The notes under the pieces: generated by a model
Databases searched by the model: none
The model's input: only the letters and a program-made list of their open reading frames with translations
Told to the model about the DNA's origin: nothing
Assembly (NCBI GenBank): GCA_034509735.1
Contig: JACGWO010000006.1
Coordinates: 7,703,001-7,767,000 of the forward strand
DNA: 64,000 bases
Direction of reading: 5' to 3'
Origin: Sesamum alatum
Lineage: Eukaryota; Streptophyta; Magnoliopsida; Lamiales; Pedaliaceae
Made by a program: the position numbers and the translations under genes
Shown here: positions 56,241 to 64,000 of the stretch, one piece after another
Layout: each line of letters opens with the position of its first letter
Position numbering within the stretch: position 1 is the stretch's first letter

Positions 56241-56510
56241 GTTAAATTCTGCATCTCTCGCTTCAGCTCGCGCTCCCGGGTGGATCCGCTTGTCCTCCAA
56301 CAGGGAAGGCCCCAACTGGAGCAGGGCAATCGACAACTGGAGCCGGGAGTCCGCCAGCTGGATCTGGGTCATCAGCTAGAGCGGGGGCGCTTGAGACGCT
56401 CCTCATCTGTTCAGGAGGTGGGATGGTGGATCCTACTGTAGCAGGGAGGGAAGCATCTCCCGAAAAAGATCCGATGTTATCTGAAACAGCCATTTCTCAT
56501 GTCAAAGCTC
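56240..56510 (-). pseudogene. T3 gag N-terminus
   Basis: The minus frame from 56493 reads MAVSDNIGSFSGDASLP, then a P/A/V-rich stretch ('PAPVVDCPAPVGAFP'). This continues in style with the P/A-rich gag text at 54080-54150 beyond the insertion. It starts just downstream of the primer-binding site, as expected for gag. Confidence 0.75.
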
Positions 56511-56515
56511 AAGTG

Positions 56516-56533
56516 TTCCCACAGACGGCGCCA
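56516..56533 (-). other. T3 primer-binding site
   Basis: The minus strand reads TGGCGCCGTCTGTGGGAA directly after the LTR (one base between). This is the classical Tat-lineage site. Confidence 0.9.
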
Positions 56534-56534
56534 A

Positions 56535-57325
56535 TGATGTGTAGCGGGATCCAGCAACACCACAAAATATCGAAATATCGAGGGACCTCCACGAAAATCC
56601 AAAGATTGTAGGGGAGACTAACTTATAGAGAGGGGTTAGCAGTCTGATGCTTAAGTCAGTAATATTCTACTGATAAAATAAATCTAAAAACTTAAAATAA
56701 GTGAGAATAATGGTAAAATGGTGTCGTGAAGTGTTGAAGTGTGCCAAAATATGCTGAAAATAGCTGGGAAATATAGAGAATCCGTGTGCAAGTGAAGTGC
56801 CAAAATAGAGTAAAAGTTACTTGACATATGACTATGTAATCAGTTATTTTATAATGGTTAGTTTGTCTGATTTTGGGGTAGTTACATTGATTTCCATACG
56901 GATTTCGAAACATTATGGAATCAGCTATCTTCTCCAATAAACAGTTCGTGAATCAGATAAGGATTGAGGGAGATATGCCCGTTTGAATCATCCTTGGCAC
57001 ATCTGCCATGTTTTCCGAAAAAGTTGTTACATGTTGAGAAAGATCCGAATTCCAGCCAATCCTCTGGGAATTCGGATTATATTTTTTAGTATGATGTGGC
57101 TCCACGTGTTGATCACTTGTACGACATGGAATCTTTGTTGTTGATGACTAAGCTTGTTGTACAAGCCTTTTCTGTGGGCCCGCTAGCTCAGTGTTTACAA
57201 GAGAGGCCTTTGTGGATAAATGGCTTACTGTTTTGGGCCAAAACGAGCTTGGCCTGCTGGGCTGCCCTACTCGAAAACTCGCTCCTAGCTCTTGGGCTTA
57301 CCAGGTAGACTTTTAGGGGGCATCA
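56535..57325 (-). repeat. T3 5' LTR (right copy)
   Basis: 791 bp, homologous to 39320-40116 and followed by ATAAG. Confidence 0.92.
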
Positions 57326-58376
57326 ATAAGCATTTATCCAAAAATCTCTTACAGCAGGGAAACCAAAAACAGAAGGTTGGAAGAAGGAATACCAGCAACA
57401 TGATCCATATCTGTCTCTTTTGGGTTCAACCCAAAGCGATGGAGAATACAGGGTGAACTAACTTGCGATGGTCAAAAGGAAACGCATTCAAGTGTTCCAG
57501 CACGTTCTGAAAAGCAGCAGGGTGAGTTCAAGAAGAGTATCTAAGCTGTTTAGAAGGACTTACGATCCACATAGGAGAGAAACTCCAAAGTGTGGGGAAA
57601 GAGATGAAAAAATAGTGGCATATCCATTCCTTCACAGAGGATTTAATCGGAAGGAATTGAGCTTCCCCTTGGGGGGTGAAATAAAACGAGCCAGGCCTTG
57701 CTCTTTTGAGCACGAAAAAAGAACGAAACTCTGTAGCAGGGGGGTCTCCCCCAGATTTCTCACCAAAATATAAAACCCAGACAAGAAGCTGAAGGACTTG
57801 GGGACCAATTGGTTTAAAGGGATGTTGAATAAGGCAACTACATCGGAAAAAAAAATGTAGGGATGGGGAAGTGCAAACCAGCCTCTAATTGGGTCGTATA
57901 AAAGCATAAAAAAACCCTCAAGATGAAAAGTTAAGGCGAGCGCCAAAAGCCGGGACCTGGATCATCGAATCAATAGGTATCATGTACCTCTACTCCGATT
58001 GCCACCAGTCTATCCTCTACTTTTTTTTCTCTCATTTTTCTCCCTACTATTCCCCCTCCTCCTCGCTCTCACCTTCACAATGGGAGATAGAGTCAGAGGC
58101 CATTGGGTTTTCTCCCTCTTCTCCAAAGGATCCCACCAAGTCTACCATCACTTCTTCAACTGCCTTCTCATCAATGCTACTGGTTGGCATACTTTTCATA
58201 AAGCAAAAACAGGTAGAAGAGGACAGGGGTCCGTAACTAGTGCAAACGGTAAAAGAGCAAGGAAAATTTGAAAAGTCCTAAGTCGAGGAATGGACACCTG
58301 CAAAAGGAAATTTAAAAGATTGTGAGGAACTACTTTTCACGGAGAAAGAAGAAGATTGAAGAGGAGCAGACTTACT
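57326..58376 (-). pseudogene. T4 antisense ORF (Transposase_28-like domain), interrupted by T3
   Basis: On the minus strand: 'GWFALPHPYIFFSDVVALFNIPLNQLVPKSFSFLSGFYILVR' (57800-57890, piecewise), 'ETPLLQSFVLFSC' and 'GSFYFTPQGEAQFLPIKSSVKEWICHYFFI' (57610-57700). These are hallmark blocks of the plant 'putative gypsy-type transposon' domain. A leader intron (58298-58375, donor GTAAGT, acceptor TTTTGCAG) lies upstream. The reading continues left of T3 at 38995-39315. T4 itself runs on the plus strand, so this gene is antisense to it. Confidence 0.65.
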
Positions 58377-58430
58377 CGGGTGCAGGAAGCGTGTGAAATG
58401 CCAAAAGGAAATATGCCTTAAATATGATAT
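58298..58430 (-). promoter_or_regulatory. Promoter and leader intron of the T4 antisense gene
   Basis: On the minus strand TATTTAAGG lies at about 58424-58416. The donor GTAAGT is at 58375, 49 bases on. The intron is 78 bp long and ends TTTTGCAG at 58298. The leader text 'CACGCTTCCTGC' resembles 'TTCGTGCTTCCAT' in the T3 counterpart. Confidence 0.55.
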
Positions 58431-58774
58431 GACCAAGCAGTCCTTTCGGCACAGGACTCGGTGCCCCTTTCTCCTACCTGTCGCCTCACCACCATCACTG
58501 AGCGCGTGTCTTCTGTGCACCGCTAGGTCTGGCCCATCCCCCTATTTATTGCAATTATCACTTACCTTTTTGCATATATTCACGGATCCCCCCAAATCCG
58601 CATGTGTGTACAAGCTATTTTCAGCTAACAGGACTCTCCTTCGTCAGCACAGCAAGGTGAAACTCCAACAACCTAGCAGGACTTCCCCCGCTGGATAAGC
58701 CGGATGGAAAAATCTTTACGGTTGAAGGACTATTTCTTCATCCTCCAGCAGTCCGGCACCAAGTCTCGCACTCC

Positions 58775-58798
58775 TGGAGTGGGGGGGGGGGGGAGTGA
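58775..58798 (+). other. T4 polypurine tract
   Basis: GGAGT, a run of 13 G, then AGTGA, directly before the LTR start TGATGCCCCC. Confidence 0.85.
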
Positions 58799-59565
58799 TG
58801 ATGCCCCCATCAAATATTTTTTCTGAAAGCCTAAAAATAAAGAAGTGGGCCCCCATCGAGCCCAACAGGTCAGGCGTTGCTAGCCCATGGGCAAGATGTT
58901 GAGCCCATAGCATGCTTTATCCTTACTAATCTAGCATGCCAAAAAATGAGACCAATCCAGCAAAGTGAGTCAGCATACAACAGGGATGACATGTCACACA
59001 AGTTTTTGATACCCTATGACACGTCCTACTAAAAGATCTCCGACTAACTCAAAGTAATCCGACTGAAATCAACTCTTCAAGCAGCTAGACAACCAATTCT
59101 CGAATTCTTCGGGTGGACCGCGCAAGGCTCAGTCAAAAGGTCATATCTTCGTCTAGGTAAGTCCAAATTACGAACTGATATTTTTTTTTGTTTAATTAAC
59201 ACGTGTGGCTTTCTAATTGTGTATGGTTCATTGTAACCATTTTTCGGATCTTGCTCCACGGACTCCTATAAATTGACGTTTTGTGCAATCATTTTTGGTG
59301 TCCCATACTCTCACTCTTATTCAATCTCAATTTTTAGCTACTTTTAGCTTACTTCTTGCACTCCACACGAATTATATCACTCCATCATTATTTACAACAA
59401 TTATTCTCACTTCATTCAAGGTTTTCCTTTATTTTTTCAGTAAAAACATTACTAACTTAAGCACTAGAGTGCTAACACCTGTTTCGCAAGTTAGTCCTCC
59501 TTTGATTTTTAAAATTCCGTTGAAAATCCTCTGATCATTGTGGTGTTGCTGAACCCCAGTACGCA
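58799..59565 (+). repeat. T4 3' LTR (plus-oriented Tat element)
   Basis: It starts TGATGCCCCCATC after the purine tract and ends TTGTGGTGTTGCTGAACC..CAGTACGCA. That end is the plus-strand version of the T3 LTR opening (TACCGGGGTCCAGCAGTAC and 'CAGCAACACCACAA'). 'CCTATAAATTG' near 59266 is its TATA box. The rest of T4, its 5' side, is not found in the window. Confidence 0.75.
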
Positions 59566-59603
59566 TTAATTTCCATCCACATAAATACACATATATAAAT
59601 ATA

Positions 59604-59640
59604 TGTTGTATTTATATATATTATATATATATATATATAC
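59604..59640. repeat. TA-rich microsatellite
   Basis: A (TA)n tract with small interruptions next to the LTR. Confidence 0.85.
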
Positions 59641-60467
59641 CGATGACATTTTCTAAAGATTTTGAATCGTGTCACTACTGACGTACCTTGTACTACTCAA
59701 ACATTTGCAATGGAATAAAATTCCTAATAATCAATTTCATGCTACTTCTTCCTTATGTTAGGTTACATTCCCATCAAACAAAAGGGCCTTTCCTCGCCCG
59801 GTCTGACAGTGTGTGTAATATTGTAGGCTAAAGAACGTAATTATTAAAATCTAATTAATTAATAGAATGCAAATTTAATTAGTAGAATACAAATCTAATT
59901 ATTAAAATTCCCAAAAAGTACAATTGACTATCACTAAAAAAACTTTAGTTTGTTCAAATAATGAAATTATTAATTAATTATTTAATGTAGATGGATTGCA
60001 AATAGGATAAAGAAAGTAAAAACCGCTCAAAGAGTATTACTACGAAAAATATATAATCTTTGCTTAAATTTCTTTTCAAATTGGCTTTGCATTCAACTTG
60101 AACTTGATATTTTTAATTTGATATAAACAAGCATCCCATGAGGATTGAAGATGAAAAACTAAATAACTTATGAACCCTAAAGCGTTCTCTCCGGCAAGGA
60201 GTCTTTTATGAACAAATTCATGAAGCATATAAAACAAACAAGACCTTGCATTGGTCGTAGAACAGAACTTAAGAAACCACATCAAGTTCTAGTTCAAACA
60301 AATTTAAATAATAGTATTGCAACTACAGATATTAATAGTAGAACATCACTGATAACAACAATTAACAATAATCGTACATGTTAACAACAATGCTCGTACA
60401 AGTCACTGCCAGCAAAACTATACGCCCAAGGGGGGCCTCTCTCTGAACACATTCGCAACTCGTCAAA
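59641..60467. other. 3' flank and probable 3' UTR of the F-box gene
   Basis: AT-rich DNA. The part from about 60300 to 60467 is likely transcribed 3' UTR on the minus strand, but no clear poly(A) signal stands out. No other gene is seen. Confidence 0.45.
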
Positions 60468-62635
60468 CTATTTACATTTCTTGGGTCTAATCTCAATCCC
60501 TTCGATAATGAGACCACTCTTCCAATTGCCACCCTTCACCTCCATCAAACTCATGTCCAATTCACCATCATGTCCGCTCTTCACAAAGTACTCTCCCAAT
60601 TCAACTTCCATCCATCCGTCAGCCCTCTGCTTGGGGTACACAGTGTCCCTGGGGTACTCAATATTAGGACCCCTATACATACCTTCCCCGGGGAACATAT
60701 AATCGTCTTCGTCGGACATCTGGTTGTCTTCGTCTTCGTCTTCGTCTTCGTCATCATGGGAGTGTGCTGGTAGAACAACCCCATGCGCCTACGCTTTTGT
60801 ACTCCTTCTGGATCTAAACAAATGGTACGTTTTTGGGCGTCATGACCATGAATCGCCACTTGAGACTCGGCAGGTTTGTAGTCAAAGCCAAAGAATCCTG
60901 ATTTGCGAGTGAACACAAGGTATGCTGCATAATTGGTGCCAGGGGATAGCAAGTTGGTATTTATCTTGCCCCGTAATTCGAACCAGCACACATCAAGAAG
61001 CTCTGCCACTTCGGCAAACCTGAATTATGTGACAAGTTAGCAGCATATAAAAAACAAATTAGCAGAAACAAAACTCCAACTGTTGTCACGTTTACAAGCG
61101 AGTTTCAGAGGCGGCTTTACTACCTGGATTGAGGAAGAGTGACCCATTGCCAATACTGAGGAGTATCAGCCCACACAATAGAGAGCTCTCTTGCAGCTAG
61201 CATGTAGCATTTCTTTCCACTCCATTTCTCCAATGAAAAGCTCTGTATCAATTAGAATGCTAATCAGATCCATAGACTGAATTATAATAATTGGGACCAT
61301 GACAATGCCAAGACTTAAGGGTGCTAAATATCAGGACTAACATTAGGAGTTAGCAAACAGAGAGCCTTAGGTAAGAAACACAAAGGCACAATGTAGAACC
61401 CAAGGTAAGAAAAAACACATCAAAACTACATATAAACCTTTACTGGAGTCACCTAGCTATCATGCATGTTTTTTTATGATATATAAAACGTCATAGCTAG
61501 GAAAACAATGTCAAAATTTTGTGCATCTAGGTTCCAAGAGGAAAAAAAATCAAGAATGATAAGTTATAGATAGAAGTTAAATGAGCATATATTTTTCCTG
61601 TCTTTAGAATGTTTAAGGAACTAATCTCAAAGAAACTTATCCAAATTAACACCGCTGATCGAATGTCAAATTTAGGAGATGGTAATATCCTGCTAACTTC
61701 CTTCTCTCAATTATATATTTTGGCTTTAATAAAATTCTCATAGAACAACGGGTATGACGCAAATACAGCAGAACATGAACCAAAGCTCTTTTCTTTGAGA
61801 AACTGCGCAAATGTGATTACTTGTCCCTAGTTGCCCACAGACCGGATAGGTTTCCTGCGCTTCTCTGAAATAATTTCTTCCAAACAAACAACAGAAAATT
61901 CTTCGATTTCCAGAAACGTTAAACTGAAATTTGAAGATAGGAGTAAAGAGAGGAGCCTCTTGCCTTAATAAAACACTTCCACACACACACCCCTTTTTGG
62001 CAGATTTAAAGTAACTAACACCCAACCGACTGACCGTACCATATATCGCTGAACATTTCAGGTTTACAGATACAATTTCAAAACTCGATCAACATAAAAA
62101 AACATCCAAGGTTGCAATGAGGTTAAATCGATTCAATTTCGTGAAAAAAGGCACAACAAAAATTGAAAGGGTCAGACCAAAAACCAGCAAACAATCACGG
62201 GACTCGTCTGTACTAACTCCAGTTACAGTTATATTATCAAATTTGTCCGCAAATCAATCTGAACTTGAAAAAGTAGAAGAAGAAACAACAAAAAATCGAA
62301 TCTCTATCCCACAATAATAATAACAAACAAGCAAATAAACATACCTTCAGGCCATCATCAATCAGAATCGGATGATCACATAGATGGAGGTAGATGTCCT
62401 TCTTAGAACGCGATCCATCAAGCAACGAGTCGGAGCCGTCGACTGCGCGGGAAATGACGTCCCTATAGTCGGACGGCAAGAAGCGACTCCAAACGGCGTC
62501 GGATTGGGAGGCCGCACGGAACATGGAGGCGACCACCGACATCCGGCAGGCGTCCTTAGGGCTGGTCAACGACAGCGCGTTAGCTATACAATCCTCCGGC
62601 AACGCGTGTATATCACCGCAACTCTCCACCGCCAT
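60468..62635 (-). CDS. F-box protein of the PP2-B (phloem protein 2-like lectin) family, 3 exons, frame break in exon 3
   Basis: Exon 1 is 62345-62635 (97 residues): an F-box opens it, '[32 protein letters not shown]' read piecewise, with 'WSRFLPSDY', which in this family follows the F-box. Exon 2 is 61124-61242 ([22 protein letters not shown]-like '[10 protein letters not shown]'). Exon 3 starts at 61019: '[19 protein letters not shown]', 'YAAYLVFT', then '[11 protein letters not shown]'. Introns 61243-62344 and 61020-61123 are GT-AG. F-box/PP2-B proteins join SKP1-cullin ubiquitin ligases and bind glycans through the PP2 lectin domain. The last part ('[12 protein letters not shown]', '[25 protein letters not shown]', ending at 60468) is clearly the family C-terminus but lies in another frame. 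The change falls between about 60720 and 60790, next to a GAC/GAA repeat. The gene may therefore be damaged, or the assembly may be in error. Confidence 0.85.
60724..60756 (-). repeat. Acidic codon repeat (GACGAA)n at the F-box gene frame break
   Basis: A short GAC-GAA hexanucleotide repeat is read as DEDEDEDED in the C-terminal frame and as TKTKTKT in the N-terminal frame. The conserved C-terminus uses the acidic frame. Confidence 0.85.
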
Positions 62636-62680
62636 TTTCTCTGTGTTTCTGCTGAAAGCGTTGAACAGATATCTTGGAAA

Positions 62681-62711
62681 CTTTTATACTCCAGACCAGC
62701 ACTATATATAG
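62681..62711 (-). promoter_or_regulatory. TATA boxes of the F-box gene
   Basis: On the minus strand TATAAAAG (about 62688-62681) lies some 50 bp upstream of the ATG at 62635, and CTATATATAG (62702-62711) some 70 bp upstream. Either would give a short leader. Confidence 0.55.
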
Positions 62712-62789
62712 GGAAGAGATGCGTCTGAATCCGCTTTTTTTCCTTTTTTTCTTTTTTTTTTTTACAATAGTTAACTCTAGAAAAGCATA

Positions 62790-63190
62790 CGCAAAATTAT
62801 ACTTTTGGTCTCATAGGACCGGAAGTTCAACACTTTTGGTCCCATATTTCTTGAAATGACTAATTTAATTCTCAAATTAGAAATTTTTGACATTTTTAGT
62901 CTCGCGCTTCCTAAAATAATCAATTTAGTCCCAAAACTGAGAATTTTCAACACATTTGGTCCCATTAGACGATTTCCGTCAAAAATATTAATGGCAAATA
63001 TCTCGCCGTTAGTGGGACCACATGTGTCGAAAATTCTCAATTTTGGGACTAAATTGATCATTTTAGGAAGCGCAGGATCAAAAAAATATCAAAAATTCTC
63101 AATTTTAGGACTAAATTGGTCATTTCAGGAAGTATGGGACCAAAAGTGTTGACCCCTTAATTCTATGGGACCAAAAGTATAATTTTACCA
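62790..63190. mobile_element. Foldback MITE-like element, about 400 bp, arms about 180 bp
   Basis: The left arm ('AAAATTATACTTTTGGTC', 'CAACACTTTTGGTCCCATA', 'TCAATTTAGTCCCAAAA', 'GAATTTTCAACACATTTGG') returns as its complement on the right, ending 'CCAAAAGTATAATTTTACC'. The arms differ at a modest number of positions. They meet at a short unique loop around 62965-63020. It has no coding capacity. Confidence 0.88.
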
Positions 63191-63817
63191 AAAATAAAAT
63201 TCAATAACTATAAAAGAGGAATTTAATACTAAAATGAACGTCCAACTAATTAATAAATAAAAATTTTATTGTTAATGTACCTTATTTAATATATATTTTA
63301 GACATAAATTTTTATTGCTAAATGTATGAAGAAGTAAATTTCTTATATTAAATTATATAAATTATTTATAAAAATTTTATGTACTAATTAATTTGATTTT
63401 AATTTTTTTTCGTTGTAGAACCATTTCTTGTAGACCGTGTTTGGCTAAATTTATTTAAGAAAATCTATAAATACATAAATTTTATAGCATTTATTCTAAT
63501 TTTTTTAAATATTTAGATGAAATCAAATTATGAAATTTATAAAGTATTAGTAATGATACTTTTATAATAATAAAAAAAATAATTTAAGAAACTTTGAATT
63601 TTTTTAAAATTCTATTTGGATTGATGGATTTAGATTTGAACAAAAGATTTATAGAAAAGAATTTCAAATAACTCCAAATGAAAAGAATTTGAAATTTATC
63701 AAGATTCATCAAAATATAGTTCACGATTAAAATAAAATATTTTAAAATCCTTTAAATTTAGAATTATCCAAACGAATTCAAAAAAAATTATTATTAACTT
63801 ACATAAAATTATTTAAA
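63191..63817. other. AT-rich intergenic DNA, no gene seen
   Basis: No open frame of note, RNA gene or repeat end was recognised. Confidence 0.6.
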
Positions 63818-64000
63818 GGGTAAATTACATCTACCTCCTCTGAGGTTTGACATAATTACAAATACCCCTCATTGTTTGAAAAATTATAAATACCCCCTGA
63901 AGTTTGTAATTTTTAACCAAAGGCCTGAAATTGACCATTTTGTCCTTAAATTTTTTATTAAAATTGTAGAAAAATCACCCGAGACAAATTGCATTATTCT
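63818..64000. mobile_element. MULE-type MITE, cut by the window end
   Basis: It starts GGGTAAATTACATCTACCTC like the element at 22218-22645. It goes on through 'TGAGGTTTGACATAATTA', 'AACCAAAGGCCTGAAATTGACC' and 'GTAGAAAAATCACCC', which match the complement of the other half of that element. It is the same family; the right end lies outside the window. Confidence 0.8.

Larger units (their letters stand above)
39320..57325 (-). mobile_element. T3: 18-kb Tat-lineage Ty3/gypsy element carrying nested insertions
   Basis: LTRs 39320-40116 and 56535-57325 run TGATGTGTA ... GGGCATCA and are flanked by the exact 5-bp duplication ATAAG (39315-39319 and 57326-57330). On the minus strand the primer-binding site TGGCGCCGTCTGTGGGAA (56516-56533) abuts the right (5') LTR, and a purine tract GGAGTAGGGGAGTCA abuts the left (3') LTR. 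Minus-strand order is gag, protease, RT, RNase H, integrase; an antisense ORF lies beyond on the plus strand. The LTRs are visibly diverged, so it is old. An Athila remnant and a 2-kb insertion interrupt it. Confidence 0.93.

Noticed and set aside
61738..62025. Minus-strand 95-codon frame within the F-box gene
   Set aside because: It lies in intron 1, flanked by good splice sites, and has no PP2 or F-box features.

Overview
This is nuclear DNA of a flowering plant, most likely a eudicot; the exact species cannot be read from it. The evidence is spliced plant genes with GT-AG introns, a plant short-chain dehydrogenase and a plant-only F-box/PP2 gene, and dense Ty1/copia and Ty3/gypsy LTR retrotransposons of plant lineages (Tat, Athila) nested in one another. 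There are two host genes that look real, one near each end, plus one tRNA-Ala-like sequence. Nearly everything between them (about 4-60 kb) is transposon.

Left end (1-4 kb): a gypsy pol scrap, an AT-rich flank with degenerate palindromic repeats, then a three-exon NADP-type short-chain dehydrogenase gene (coding 2040-3074, +) whose promoter carries RY and ACGT-core (ABRE-like) motifs, as in seed-maturation or ABA-regulated genes. A foldback MITE-like repeat follows.

4-22 kb: C1, a young complete copia element (4061-8719, TSD GTGTA) whose gag is broken by a 74-bp tandem duplication. Then a 52-bp tandem array was hit twice: by T1, a Tat-type gypsy element in minus orientation (9633-17381, TSD GATAG), and by C2, a decayed copia element lacking its 5' LTR (17422-21874, flanked by GCTAT). 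T1 contains a 3.2-kb MULE-like element with long inverted ends (10519-13682, TSD AAAAAATATT) and two minisatellites with palindromic cores.

22-33 kb: another MULE-like element carrying a smaller nested one, a GC-rich foldback, an LTR-like block, and T2, a Tat remnant (pol on minus 28914-32372, antisense ORF on plus about 26300-28281, with a hairpin minisatellite between them).

33.5-38.3 kb: C3, a copia element with about 675-bp LTRs and an internal deletion. The tRNA-Ala-like locus is at 38627-38699.

39-59.6 kb: a nest. T3, an 18-kb Tat element (minus, 39320-57325, TSD ATAAG), sits inside the antisense ORF of T4, whose 3' LTR is at 58799-59565. T3 in turn holds an Athila-type remnant (47021-52279) between its protease and reverse transcriptase, and a 2-kb insertion in gag. 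The antisense genes of T3 and T4 both show a TATA-like box followed by a short leader and a GT-AG intron.

Right end (59.6-64 kb): an F-box/PP2-B-type gene on the minus strand (60468-62635, three exons) with a reading-frame break in exon 3 beside an acidic codon repeat, then a foldback element and the start of another MULE-like MITE that runs off the window.
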